Of a stretch of DNA of 64,000 nucleotides, positions 31,978 to 43,119 are shown one piece after another. Both the position numbers and the translations under genes were made by a program. Numbering within the stretch: the first letter of the stretch is position 1; each line of letters opens with the position of its first letter. Under the pieces are notes generated by a model. That model saw nothing but the letters and a program-made list of their open reading frames with translations. It had not been told where the DNA came from and searched no databases. The stretch covers positions 7,044,732-7,108,731 of the forward strand of contig JAMXIF010001164.1 in the NCBI GenBank assembly GCA_028583685.1. The letters are read 5' to 3'. This DNA comes from Petaurus breviceps papuanus. Lineage: Eukaryota; Chordata; Mammalia; Diprotodontia; Petauridae.

Positions 31978-32200
31978 GTTATTGTTTGGTTGTTTCAGTC
32001 ATGTCTGACTCTCCGTGACCCCATTTGGGGTTTTCTTGGCAAAAATACTAGAGTGGTTTGTCATTTCCTTCTCTGGCTCATTTACAAATGAAGAACCTTT
32101 CCCTTCACCAAATAGGGTTAAGTGAGTCACACAGTCTGAGGCCAGATCTGAACACAGGAAGATGAGACTTGGACTTCTAGCCACTACCCCAACCTGTGCA
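31978..32200 (-). mobile_element. MAR1 SINE
   Basis: 'tttcagtcatgtctgactct', 'gaccccatttggggttttct' and 'tcatttccttctctggctca' give an antisense MAR1 lacking part of the tRNA head. Confidence 0.88.
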
Positions 32201-32245
32201 CGCACAAACACAAACACAAATACACACACACACACACACACAGTT
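32201..32245. repeat. (CA)n microsatellite
   Basis: Imperfect then perfect CA units adjoining the MAR1 head side. Confidence 0.93.
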
Positions 32246-32384
32246 CTAAAAAAAAAAACAACCCTGGCTTCCATAGTTCTCATCTAAAATCTTATTTCAC
32301 ACAGGTTTGGGTTAGATGACAGCCGTACCACATTTACTCTTTAGATATTCTCTGATTTCCCCCATATCCCAGCAATGCAGCATG

Positions 32385-32555
32385 GCATATCAGAGAGGGT
32401 ACAGGCCTCAGAGTCAGAGGGCCTGGGTAGAGATCTCTGCTTTGCTATTTATTATAGGGGTGGCATTCTCTATGTATCAGTCTCCTCATCCATAAAGTGA
32501 TGGGGTTAGATTAGATGATCATTAAAGTGCCTTCAGCTTTAAATGCTATCAGCCA
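32385..32555 (+). mobile_element. tRNA-derived SINE
   Basis: 'aggcctcagagtcagagggc', 'cagtctcctcatccataaag', tail 'ggttagattagatgatcatt' and 'agctttaaatgctatcag'. Same tail family as 13.5 and 20.3 kb. Confidence 0.75.
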
Positions 32556-32839
32556 AATCCATGAACAGTTTCTTCTAATTATCTAGCCCCAGAAAAAGGA
32601 ATATACCTGTGCTGGGTAATTCTAGTTTTGAATAAATATATTTTATTTCCAAGTGTGATGGTATTATTAGATTAATAGAAAAATGCATGGTCAAGGCCAT
32701 CAAATAATAATAATGAATGATAGCAATAATAACTATAATAATATTAAACAGTGATGATGCTAGATTTCCCAAGGATGTCAAGTTTACAAAATCCAAAAAT
32801 CTCTTAAGGTTTTCTGCTCCAAATCAAAGCAAATAATAT

Positions 32840-32905
32840 TTGTAAAGCACTTAGTCCAGTGCCTGGCATATAGTAAGCACTTAATAGATGCATATTCTAC
32901 TCCCT
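32840..32905 (+). mobile_element. L2-like 3' end
   Basis: 'cagtgcctggcatatagtaa' and 'gcacttaatagatgcatatt'. Confidence 0.7.
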
Positions 32906-33010
32906 TCCCCCTTCCTACATACTATCTCTTTTAAAGGTGTGGGCTCTGAGGTTCAAAGAAGGCCACATGCATAATACATGCCAGCAGATTGCAATTAGCT
33001 ATTTCTGAAA

Positions 33011-33013
<3 letters not shown>

Positions 33014-33055
<42 letters not shown>
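33014..33055. repeat. (GT)n microsatellite
   Basis: About 21 uninterrupted GT units. Confidence 0.97.
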
Positions 33056-33057
<2 letters not shown>

Positions 33058-33287
33058 TTTAGGCTCACCTGGGTATACTTCTGAAAAGAGAATTACCCTG
33101 GGGTGAAGCGGCAGTCACAGCCAGCTTAGGGGCAGGAAAGGAAGTGTCCTAAGGATGGCGTGTCCTCTGAATCTGGGTCTTTGGACTGCAGATGCAAAAC
33201 TTGGTCCATTATACTCTGCTGCTTCTTATCTGTTAAGCCATCTGACAGTTTCTATAGACATGTACAGAGGTGGTAGCTTACTAATAA

Positions 33288-33540
33288 GAATTAGCATTTA
33301 TGTTATGTCTTAAGGTTGGCAAAGTACTTTCCATATGTCATCTCATTTGATTTTCATAATAGTCCTGTGAGGTAGGTCCCCTTACTATCCGTATTTTACT
33401 GATGAGGAAACTGAGGCTGAGAGAGGTGGCCTATCCCGGGGTCTCATAGCAAGCAAGAGTCTGATGCAAGATTCAAACTCGGGTCTTCCTGACTCTCTGT
33501 CCATCCAGCATTTTATCCCCTGTACCATCTGGCAGCATCA
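33288..33540 (-). mobile_element. MIR-class SINE
   Basis: 'tttccatatgtcatctcatt', 'gtcctgtgaggtaggtcccc', 'gatgaggaaactgaggctga' and 'gtcttcctgactctctgtcc'. Nearly complete. Confidence 0.88.
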
Positions 33541-34534
33541 CGAGATGGGTTAGTTCATGGCATATGGCAAGGAGAAACACATTCTACAGTATTTTAGAGC
33601 TGATCATCTATACAGTTGTGGTAGGGTGTATATCATATGATGTTCGATCCAGGCATAATCTTCTTATCCAATTCAGGAGAATCATTATTATCCCCCATGA
33701 CTCTGGTGATAAAAACATGCCTGCTTAGCTTCAATAGGAAGTCCCTCCTACTGGACAATGTGACAGGTTGTTTGACATCTGATGTTAAAGCAATACCTGG
33801 AGATAATACTTCTGTCTCGGAGGGAAAATCCCCTTTTAATAAGTGCTCTATGTATGTTTTACTGATTCCAAAGATGTGTGATTTCATTGGTCTGTGTATT
33901 CCCTCCATAGATAAAATACATAAGTCCCCCATACCTTAGCAGGTGCTTTCATAAGCAATTGTGGCTGAAGGAAATCATTGGCTTGTAACCAACCTTTTGG
34001 GCACAGATTTCCCTGCATTCTGCTAGGCTGAGCCTAACGTGGCAAAGGCCAGTACATGAAGCCTTACCCATATAGTTGTCTATGCCAGAACTTCAGATGT
34101 TATGCCAAAACCTTTGAGAACTTGGGGTCAGTTTCAATCAGGCATAAAAGTAAGATCCAGCCTCTACCTACTATGTCTCTGCCCTCCTGCTGGCAGATGG
34201 ACCACTGCAACCCACCCTTTCTTGATCTGATTAAAACTAATTCTCTTAAGCAAGAAAGCCCATATAACAGATGTCTTCAACAGGGTCTGCCCTTGTCAAA
34301 TTCAATCTCTGTAACAAAGACATGTTGCTAGTGATTTGGAGTTTCTCTAACTACATTTGAGTGAAATTGCAAAGGAGTGAGTTTATATCTTTGTTTTCAT
34401 ATCATGTTAGATGCTATGTAAAATTTTGTTCTTTAAGATTCTTATAGAGGCTAATAACTCCAAGGCCCTTTAAATCAGTAGTCTGGTTCAGAATGCAGAC
34501 TGTAAAAGGTTGTAAGGAACTTTGGTCTTTAGCA
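33541..34534. other. Unassigned block with facing open frames
   Basis: About 1 kb I cannot assign. It is open for 100 codons on both strands over the same bases (33633-33932 minus, 33637-33939 plus). Neither protein resembles a family I know. The part near 34000-34330 has the feel of an LTR or other old mobile fragment, but I find no terminal repeats. No promoter or splice pattern is evident. Confidence 0.35.
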
Positions 34535-35070
34535 AATAAACTTCAATAAGTATTTATTAATATATAATCATATATTTAACTTGTAACATATACAAATATG
34601 TGAAGAGCATTGTATCAGGCTCTGGAAAAGAAAATAAAGGTTAAATGGGCATCTTTCTGCTGTTCTGGAGCCTATGATCCAGTGGTGGGAGTGGGGAGTT
34701 GGGGGATATGACCCAAATAAACAACTATAATATCTCTTATATATGAGGGAGGTACAACTCAATTGCTGTGTGAGATCCAAAGGGGAAAGAGCCATTTACT
34801 TATTGTAGGGAGTAGGGAAGACTTCACTTAGCAAATTACATTTGATCTTGACATTGAAAGATGGGTAGTATTTTAATAGGCAGAGATGGTAGGCATGGGT
34901 GTGGGATAAGAGGAAAAGTAAATATAATTGGCGCTTAATCATTTTTTTCAAGTAACTAGAATTGAAAGGTAGAATGGTATTCAATTTTCCATGGCCCTGA
35001 AAGCCATTGAAGAGTCTTGAGTGGAAAAAGACCATGATGAGATCTGTGCACTGATGAGAAGGATAGATTT
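34535..35070 (-). mobile_element. L2 LINE 3' portion
   Basis: 'caataagtatttattaatat', 'gtagggagtagggaagactt', 'tttgatcttgacattgaaag' and 'tggccctgaaagccattgaa' follow the antisense L2 3' region in order; strongly decayed. Confidence 0.7.
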
Positions 35071-35169
35071 GTGGAGATAGACCAACATCTGTCTGTCTGA
35101 CAGATAGATAACAAATACAGAGAGAAAGGGGGAAAAAGAGACAGAAAAAGACAGAGGAAGAGATGAATA

Positions 35170-36540
35170 GATGGGTTAGTGTTTATAAGCTAGTCACTAT
35201 GCTAAGAACAATGAAGCAAGATAGCCCCTGCCCTCAAGGAACTTACATTTTAATGGAAAAAACAAGTGAGTTGGAAAAGGGGGATATGTGTGTGGTGACA
35301 TGGTGTGGAGTTGGCAGGAAGTAGTGTGGAGACCTAGTTCCTGGCAAGATAAGATGAACTCACCTACCAGAACTGATGGATTCAGGGATAGGGTCCAAGA
35401 CTCCACAGTGAGAAGATAAGGATAGTAGACAGGGTACGGGCAACATGATGGGGAGATGGTTGGAAAGAACAAAGAGCAAATGAAGAGAAAAGGAGATAAA
35501 AGTCATTGCAATAATCATACAGGTGCATGGTAATGAGGTTCAATGTAAGTGTGACATCAGTAGTAATAGAAATAGAAATTAGGGAATAGAGGGCAGATGG
35601 GAAGATGTCAGGTATGAAAGGGATTGCAGAGTTAAGGCGACAATATTTGACTGATTGAATGTGGAGGGCAGAGGGGATAAAGATAGCACCAAGGTTTCAA
35701 ACATTGGTGAATGGGCAAATGATGGTGATGGTTATATGAAAGAGAAGGTGAGAAGAGGAAGCAGGTTTGGAGAAAAGAAATGTTTAGTATTTCACTTGCT
35801 GAGTTGGAGATACTGGTGGTATACACAGATCGAAGTATCCTGGAGCCAGTTAAAAATGTGGATCTAGAGTTTGGGAGGAATGTTAGAGCTTGGAAGGTAA
35901 ATTTGGTAGTCAATATTTAGAGATGGCAACTGAAAATATGAGTGTAAATGAGATTTCCAAGAAACAAGAAGAAAGTAGCCAAGAAAAGAACTTTGATGAA
36001 ACTCAACACTATGGTATAGGGAAAGAAACCACTGAAGATGAGAAAGCAATAAATAGAGATGATGCTTAGAAGCCAAGAGAGAATGGAGGGTTCATCAATA
36101 GTTTCAGAGATATCAAGGAAGGGTGAGTAATGAGAAAGGGCAATGGGTTTTTCAATGAGGAAATCATTAGAGACTTCTGAGAGATTAATTCTAGTAGAGA
36201 TGTATGGCACAATGGGTAGACGGGCCTGGAGTCAAGATGACTCATCTTCCTGAGTTCAAAGGCATTTACCCAGACATTTACTAGCTGTGTGACCTTGGGC
36301 AGATCATTTAACCTTGTTTGACTCATTTTCCTCATCTGTAAAATGTGCTGGAGAAGGAAATGGCAAAACCATTCCAGCAAATCCCAAATTGGGTCACAAA
36401 GAGTCAGACACAACTGAAATGAACAAGAGTTGTGGTGAGAGAAACCAGACTGCAAAGGGCTGAGGGGAGATCAGGTGAAGGAAGAGGAAGAAAAGGCTAA
36501 AAGTTGTTGAAGATAAGATGGTAACTGAATAAGGTATAAG
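35170..36540 (-). mobile_element. L2 LINE with nested MAR1
   Basis: 3' end 'ctgccctcaaggaacttaca' at 35228, RT region antisense ('gcaccaaggtttcaaacatt' near 35686, 'aggaaatcattagagacttc' near 36159). After the MAR1 it continues with 'aaccagactgcaaagggctg'. Short antisense frames such as 35632-35913 are its debris. Confidence 0.75.
36205..36420 (+). mobile_element. MAR1 SINE
   Basis: 'gggcctggagtcaagatgac', 'gtgaccttgggcagatcatt', 'tgtaaaatgtgctggagaag' and 'ggtcacaaagagtcagacac'. Inserted in the L2. Confidence 0.9.
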
Positions 36541-36589
36541 GGAGCATGTTTTAGGAGTGAGGAGACTTGGGTGTGCCTATAGCTTCATA

Positions 36590-36842
36590 GCCTTATGTCA
36601 GCCCTTGCTGCTGTCCAGCAGTCCTTTTCTGAACCTCATTTCATGCTCCACAGTGGTTATTCCAAACCTTTTCCCCTGGCTAGACCATACCTGGAATATT
36701 TTATTCAACTCTGGCTAATACATTGTAGGGAGCATCTTGATAAACTTGAGAGGGTCCAGAGGAGGAACACAAGGATTGTGAAGAAACTAAAGATTTTGTC
36801 ATATAAGAATTGGCTGCAAGAACTCTACAAATGTTTGGTTTG
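36590..36842 (+). mobile_element. L3/CR1 LINE ORF2 C-terminus
   Basis: The frame 36595-36846 contains ARPYLEYFIQLW, then DKLERVQRRNTRIVKKLK and LSYKNWLQEL. This is the well-known C-terminal pattern of CR1/L3 reverse transcriptases (RP-LEY--Q-W, then LE-VQRR-TR). Only about 80 codons survive and no catalytic RT motif is present. Truncated, non-functional. Confidence 0.88.
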
Positions 36843-36999
36843 TTAACTAACCTTGGTGCCTGCCTCTTGGCCACATCTGACTTTGATACAGCTCACTAAT
36901 CATGCATTTATCTGCCCTTCCTCATATTCTGTCTTGATTTCCCAACATTGATCTCCCATCAGCTACCTTGCACACACTGGAAAGGAGTCTAAGACCTTA

Positions 37000-37215
37000 T
37001 TTTTTGAAAGAAAAGGACAAAGAAAGGGAGAGAAAGAAAAATGAAAGAGAAAAGGAATGAAGGAAAAAGGAAGGGAGGTAGGGAGAGAGAAAAAAGGGAG
37101 GGAATGAGAAAGAGAGGGAAGGAGGGAAGGAAAGAAGGAGAAAGAAGGAGTACAAGAATGAGAGACAAGAAGAGAAGAAGGAAGGGAGAAAGAAGGGAAA
37201 AAGGAGAAGGATATA
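37000..37215. repeat. Degenerate polypurine tract
   Basis: About 215 bases nearly all G/A with units GAAAGGGA, GGGAAGGA and GAAGAAGG. Frames on both strands (KERRK / FLPSF) are compositional. Confidence 0.92.
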
Positions 37216-37385
37216 CAGTTTAGCAGATAATAGCTGCTGATGCTGCTCTTTCTGTTTGTTGCTGATGCTGTTATCACCCATCTTTTAAGATGCTTGGAAA
37301 GCTCTTAAAATATTTCAAAGTAAAAATATACAATAGCAGGTTCGGGAGGGATAATGACTGATAATGTGCTAATTGTATGTGCGTT

Positions 37386-37465
37386 TACACACACACATAT
37401 ATGCATGTGCGTGTATGTATCTGTATATATGTATGTATATATACACATATCTACATATATATTGT
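37386..37465. repeat. CA/TATG/TATA tract
   Basis: (CA)n followed by TATATGCATG and GTATGTATATA variants. Confidence 0.9.
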
Positions 37466-37624
37466 TTTGTATCTATTTGGGGCACAAAATTTCTCAAATG
37501 GCCAAAATGTTAAATTCTCCTAAAAACATTAGTCAAGAGAATCAAGATTTTGCATACTCTGTGTGTATGTGTATACATGTACACATAATGATGATATATC
37601 TGTCTAGCACTGTAACATTTATCA

Positions 37625-37815
37625 CTAAGTAGAAGATATTTCTTTAGCACTTTTCAATCTTCTCAACAGCCCTATAAGGTAGGTACTGTTTTATTACCTC
37701 CATTTTACAAACAAGAAAATGCAGCTTGGAAAGGTTAAATGAGTCACTCATGGTCACACATCTAGCAAGTGTGACAGGCAAGGTTTAAATTCAGATCTCT
37801 CCTGTTTCCTGGCAA
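37625..37815 (-). mobile_element. MIR-class SINE
   Basis: 'ccctataaggtaggtactgt', 'ccattttacaaacaagaaaa' and 'tggtcacacatctagcaagt'. Confidence 0.82.
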
Positions 37816-38154
37816 GAATATATAGAAATGTAGCTATAGCTATGAATGTATTCATGTATGTTACTCTCTGCAAATGTTTAGTGCTAAATTAATTGGAAAA
37901 GAAAAAGGTTTGATGGGAAAAAAAAGAACTAATTGGCTTTAATATCTTCCTCTTGTTCTGCAAAGAATAAGAAGCAGGAAATACAGTGGAGCATCATATT
38001 GGTCAGAATGAATATAAGGTGTCTCACAAAATGGGTCATACCCCTAAAATGAGATATTTTGAAAGGTAATATTATTTGCATGTATAATAAGTAAGAGAAA
38101 CTACAGAACACACTCAGATTTTATATAAACCAGATCTGCAGGAACTATAGTAAG

Positions 38155-38418
38155 TCTATAACTATCATTTATACAGTATCTATTATATACCAGGCACTGA
38201 TATAAGTACTTTACAAATACTTATCTAATTTGATCTCAACAATCCTGTGAGATGGATGCTATTATTATCACCATTTTACAGCTGAAGAAACTAAGTTAAA
38301 GCAGTTAAGTGACTTGTCCAAGGTCACACAGCTGGGAAGGGTCTGAGGCTGGATTTGAACTCAGATCCTTTGGCATCTAGGCCCAGTGTTCTATACACTG
38401 CACCACCTAGCTGTCTCA
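38155..38418 (-). mobile_element. MIR-class SINE, full length
   Basis: 'ctattatataccaggcactg', 'aatcctgtgagatggatgct', 'aaggtcacacagctgggaag' and 'tgcaccacctagctgtc' run the whole length from tail to head. Confidence 0.9.
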
Positions 38419-38924
38419 GTATGGTAAGATCACATAAGTGTTTAATATATGGTTTTGATTGATTGATTAAGAGTATTGACATACTACACAACTTCACAAA
38501 CACAATGCTGTCTGTTCTTTTCCTTTTATTCAATTCTGGATTCAACTCCTTGTCCATCTGTGTCCATTCCAGATACATAATACAGATGCACTAACTCAGT
38601 AGACAATTTTCATCCATATATTTTGTTTGTGTTTTTTCTGCTAGGATTGTTAGGTCAATCTCTTTTTTAGTAATAATTATCTCCTATTAGAGTCATAGAA
38701 TGTAAGCCCTTTCAAATCATTTCTCCTCTTTTGGTTGGAAAAAGACTGATTAGAATCCATGTGCCTGAAGTCTTCATTTGAATCAATATACTTTATTAGT
38801 TCCAAAAAAGAATCCTTTTATTTCTCAGCTAAGATCGAACAATGTCGTTGTGACTCTGCTCAACACAAGGCTTTTCCCAAGAGACTATGGGGGAGGGGGA
38901 GAACCAAACAGCCCATTTAAAATG

Positions 38925-38992
38925 CACACATACATACACACATATGTATGTATATATATTCATACATATGTGTATATACATGCATGCATGAT
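38925..38992. repeat. ACAT/TATG microsatellite
   Basis: CACATACATACACACATATG followed by TATATAT and ACATGCATGCATG. Confidence 0.9.
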
Positions 38993-39139
38993 AAAGGGAA
39001 TCTATTAAATTAAAAATTACTACAAAGTTAAGGACTGTCTCAAATTCAGAGGTTAGCAGAGGAAACTTTAAGCAATTAAATATTCATATCTTCTCCTTAC
39101 AAGCAATGATACTGTGCTAAATTACATCCAACCTCAGTC

Positions 39140-39500
39140 ATCTTATATTCAACTCAATAAAAATTTATTGAATACCTACTATGTATGAGGTGAGAAGCAG
39201 CTTGGGAATCAGGAAGACACAGATTCAAGTACTACTTCTGAAATATGTTGTTTGTGTAATACTAGACAAGTCACTCATCCCATCAGAGCCCAGATGACTC
39301 TCGAAGACTTCAAGTTTCAGAACAGCAATTGCATATCTACACCTGGTGACTTCTCTCACTGCAAGCTTCCTACACTGATGAAAGCACAGATCCAGAATGG
39401 CATCCTTCCCAAAAAATTGCAAGGAGCTCTTCTAGGCACAAGAGATGCAAAACTAAAGTGAAAAATAGTCCTACCCTCAAAGAGATTATATTCTGTGTCT
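39140..39500 (-). mobile_element. L2 LINE 3' end with nested THER1
   Basis: 'aataaaaatttattgaatac' and 'ctactatgtatgagg' lead in; after the SINE, 'cttctaggcacaagagatgc' and 'tcctaccctcaaagagatta' continue the antisense L2. Confidence 0.72.
39195..39395 (+). mobile_element. THER1 SINE
   Basis: 'agcttgggaatcaggaagac', 'gactctcgaagacttcaagt', 'cacctggtgacttctctcac' and 'tacactgatgaaagcacaga' follow the THER1 order. It sits within the antisense L2 end. Confidence 0.7.
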
Positions 39501-39737
39501 CTAACATGAGGTCTATGATAACTAAAAAAGAGATTGACCTAACAATCCTAAAAGAACAAAAAGATAGATGGGTGAAAAATGCCTATTGTCTAGTCAATAT
39601 GACATATTGGTGGATGGCCATGCTTTGAGTTAACGGATTTCTACAATGTATCTGAAATTCACAAAGCTGATGGACAGTGAGTTGGGTTCAACATTTAATA
39701 AGAGGAAGACAGTAGGTTGCATTGCATTTGTGAAATC

Positions 39738-39930
39738 AATTGGTCAACAAGCATTTAATGAGTATTTATTTTGTGCCAAGGGCTGTGCTAACTCCTGGGG
39801 ATACAAAGAAAAGGGAAAGTTATGGTCCTTGCCCTCAAGGAACATACGTTCTAATGGGGGTGGGGGGAAGGGAGCAACATATAAATTAGAACACATGAAC
39901 TCTTCCTCAGAGTAAAATCCCACCACATCC
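39738..39930 (-). mobile_element. L2 LINE 3' end
   Basis: 'caacaagcatttaatgagta', 'tcctggggatacaaagaaaa' and 'tccttgccctcaaggaacat'; well preserved. Confidence 0.85.
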
Positions 39931-40049
39931 ATGCAAATATTCACTAAGAAATGATACATGGCGGCAAAATTTTTGGAACACCCCCAATAACTAAGGAAGA
40001 GATGCAAGATAAGCTGGAGCATTTGTGATTGAAACACTGAGGTCCCAAG

Positions 40050-40116
40050 TGTGTGTGTGAGTGTATGTGTCTGTGTCTATGTGTCTGTGTGTGCCTATGT
40101 GTGTGTGTGTCTGTGT
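40050..40116. repeat. Imperfect (GT)n/(GTCT)n tract
   Basis: GTGTGT units interrupted by CTGTGTCT and GTGCCTAT. Confidence 0.92.
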
Positions 40117-41059
40117 AAGTTAATGAAAAAGGGAGCCTTATTTGGTAAAAATCAATCTCTTACTATTAAGCAGTTTGACTTTCTGTTCATAAGATATGCA
40201 AACTGGTAAATGCAACCCACTTACCGCCTTCCCTTATTACATTAGGAGGATGAGAACAATTCTTGTGGTAATTTACATTTTAATCTAATGTCACTTCACC
40301 TCATTATATCTAACTGATGAAATTGCGTCCATCTTTATTAAAACTTATTATCAATTTCTCACATGCTGAAAAGAGTGGGTGACTGAGGATGCCATTCTCT
40401 TTCACCAAATTAATCCATTTGTTTGGAATAACCATGAAGAAAGAGTTTACCAATTTGGAGGGTTGGTGCCTGATTGAGAATGGTCTCTAACACCTATTAC
40501 CTAACATGGTTACATTGTTAGTGGGTCCTTCTCTTCTTCTGCCATTTCATATGACTACACTTCCACATTCAACAGACAAAACATCCATTAATAAACTGCC
40601 ACCTATCAGAGCCTAAACCAGGGCTTCAGGCTGGTCAGTTTAAATAGTAATTTCCTAAAATAACTCCTGCCCTAGCAATTTGGATTGGTAATGAATATTC
40701 AAAAAGCAGCAGGAGTTTAGTATAAAGTGGTATGTCTGTTCTTCTTTGATTGATTCTGAAAAGACATTTGGTCAGGAGTGTTAGGGGTTGGTAGTTGGAA
40801 CCAGGAGAATTGAGTCAGGATTGGGACTAAAGTGTGTCAGGAGCTAAAATGGAGACTGACAAAAATAGGTTCAAAGATTCCTCACAAAAGTTGACAAAGT
40901 AGTTGATGAGAGATCACTGTTGGGAAATCAAGTTTAAGTGTGAGGGAGGGCAAATAGATGCATAATCAGTAAGTTATGTCAAAGTCAGAGGTGGCCAAAA
41001 AGCAAGGGTCAAGGCTATTCTCCAAACCAAACATCTGTAGAGTTCTTGCAGCCAATTCT
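40117..41059. other. No recognised feature
   Basis: About 940 bases with no repeat I can name and no coding signal. Confidence 0.45.
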
Positions 41060-41185
41060 CATATGGCAAAATCTTAAGTCTCTTCATGATCCTCGTGTTC
41101 CTACTCTGGATAATCTTGAGTTTTATCAATATGCTTCCTAAAATGTGTTAGCCAGAATTGAATACAATGCTGCAGGTGATTGGGT
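41060..41185 (-). mobile_element. L3/CR1 LINE fragment
   Basis: 'cttcatgatcctcgtgttcc', 'tactctggataatcttgag' and 'ttagccagaattgaatacaa' are the antisense of the ORF2 C-terminal segment also seen in sense at 36.6 kb. Confidence 0.78.
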
Positions 41186-41546
41186 CAGGAGAAATAATCA
41201 CTGTGGCTCATGAAGCCAGGAGGAATTGATGTTACACCAAGGGCAGGCAGATAAGACCACGTACCTATCAGTACACCCAGGTTCCCCCAATCCTAAAAAC
41301 ATCCTTTATTGTATCCTATCCAATGATCAACAAATCTCTAACCCTCAGGATAATCTCATTGTGTTCCACTCGTGGTGGCGGCAGGGTCACCGCATTGCAG
41401 GGCTTTGACCTAGGCCCAAGAAATGGAAATACCGTGTAAGAGAAAGTTAACCAAGAAAAGATTGCTGCCTCAGAAATATCTATTGGGTGTATTTTAAATC
41501 TGAATTCATGATGATTATTAGAGTATTGAGAACTTTAATTCTCTAT
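41186..41546. other. No recognised feature
   Basis: Contains a small CpG-bearing patch ('ggtggcggcagggtcaccg') near 41373-41391. No gene or repeat recognised. Confidence 0.4.
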
Positions 41547-41715
41547 TCAGTGCACCACCTAGCCATCCCTATACTCCCCCTTCTTGAGGTAAGTGCCTCT
41601 GCTGGTGTGTATGTCTATTCTCCCACCTCCACCCCATCCCCACCCCCCAGCATTATGGTGCAAAGAAAAGAAGAGCATTGGAGACCTTTCATGACTACTT
41701 CCTTGCTTCTTGAGA

Positions 41716-41950
41716 AATATGGTGTTGTTGTTCAATCATTACAGTCATGTCTGACTCTTCATGATTGTATTTGAAGTTTTCTTGGGAAAAATACTGGAAT
41801 GGCTTGCCATTTCCTTCTCCAGCTCATTTGACAGATAAGGAAACTGGAGCACACAGGTTGAAGTGACTTGCTAGTAATAGCCTGTTTAAACTCAGGTCTT
41901 CCTCATTACAGACCTGGCATTCTATTCACTGTGCCACCTAGCTGCCCTCA
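41716..41950 (-). mobile_element. MAR1 SINE
   Basis: 'acagtcatgtctgactcttc', 'ggcttgccatttccttctcc' and 'ctgtgccacctagctgccc'. A detached SINE-head remnant ('gtgcaccacctagccatcc') lies at 41550-41568. Confidence 0.9.
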
Positions 41951-42235
41951 AAGTTCCTACTACCTTAATAAAATCTTCCATTATCTACCATGACTCACTT
42001 TTGATTTCTCCCTTCTTCAAATCGTTGCAGCATTTATTTTCTCAATCATTCTTTTTGGCATTTACACATTTTCTGGTTGTGTAACATAAAAGTATTATAT
42101 GTTCTGATCTGACTTCCCAGCCTAGATGACCAATTCCTTGCATCCAAGTACCATGTCTAATGTTTCTTTTATATTTTCTATTTGTACCTAGCACAGAGAG
42201 CGTAGAAGGCACTGGACAGACATTAAATTGAATTA
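41951..42235 (+). mobile_element. L2 LINE 3' end
   Basis: 'ttccttgcatccaagtacca', 'tttgtacctagcacagagag' and 'cattaaattgaatt'; diverged. Confidence 0.6.
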
Positions 42236-42699
42236 AAAGAAAATAGCCAAGCTTTTGAACTTCCTTATGCTATTAGCAATTATGGTGTCAAATTGCCTTC
42301 TAGTGTTTAATGTGTCTGTATTATTTCTGGTTAATTGTCACTATATAATCTAATATTGATAACTAATCTACAAGGAAAAAGTAATTAGACCAAATATTGA
42401 AAGGTATATTTGAATGCATTGAGGAAGAAAATTTTTGGCTTCTAAGCTTGCTGTGTTGATATTCAATCTCCACCAAACCCCCAAACTGCATGCCTTGGGT
42501 ACCTATAATTTCACTTCCTGTGATGTATTTGGTGATGGGTTCACACCAGACAAGTCTAATGCTTAGAAAAGAGATGAGCAACCACAAGTTTATCATTCTG
42601 CTCACAGTTCACTAAAACAACTCTTTTTGGATTTTGGATTTTTAATGGGGAAGAAGGTAAAGGGACAGCAGAAAAGCTATAAAATGAGAAATAAAACTT
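42236..42699. other. No recognised feature
   Basis: Unique-looking sequence; the minus-strand frame at 42363-42605 has no motif I know. Confidence 0.4.
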
Positions 42700-42701
42700 G
42701 G

Positions 42702-42846
42702 GGGTGTCAAGGTGGCACAGTAAATAGAGTATCAGTGCTGGAGTCAGGAGGACCTGAGTTCAAAATCCGGTCTCAGATGCTTGACACACTTACTAGCTGT
42801 GTGACTTCAGGCAAGTCACTTAACTCCAATTGCCCTCCAAAAAGCA
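42702..42846 (+). mobile_element. tRNA-derived SINE, short type
   Basis: 'gggggtgtcaaggtggcaca', 'tggagtcaggaggacctgag', 'caggcaagtcacttaactcc' and 'aattgccctccaaaaag'. The usual A-tail has been replaced by a GA repeat. Confidence 0.9.

Positions 42847-42848
<2 letters not shown>

Positions 42849-42934
<86 letters not shown>
42849..42934. repeat. (AG)n microsatellite
   Basis: About 43 AG units with one AA break, continuing the tail of the adjacent SINE. Confidence 0.97.
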
Positions 42935-42937
<3 letters not shown>

Positions 42938-43119
42938 AAACCTGACAAGATATTAAATTCTTGGGAGAAACACAAGATTTATGTGGCAAAAGACACATCA
43001 GTTGAAAAGCTAGTAACTAGATTCTCCTGATGAATAATCTAATTCATTTTATTTCATTTAAGCAATTAAAATAGGCCCTAAATTCTGTCAAGATGAGTGA
43101 ATGAATGAATAAATGTATA

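Noticed and set aside
36595-36846. Possible host gene exon
   Set aside because: The peptide is the CR1/L3 ORF2 C-terminus (LERVQRR motif), a LINE relic.
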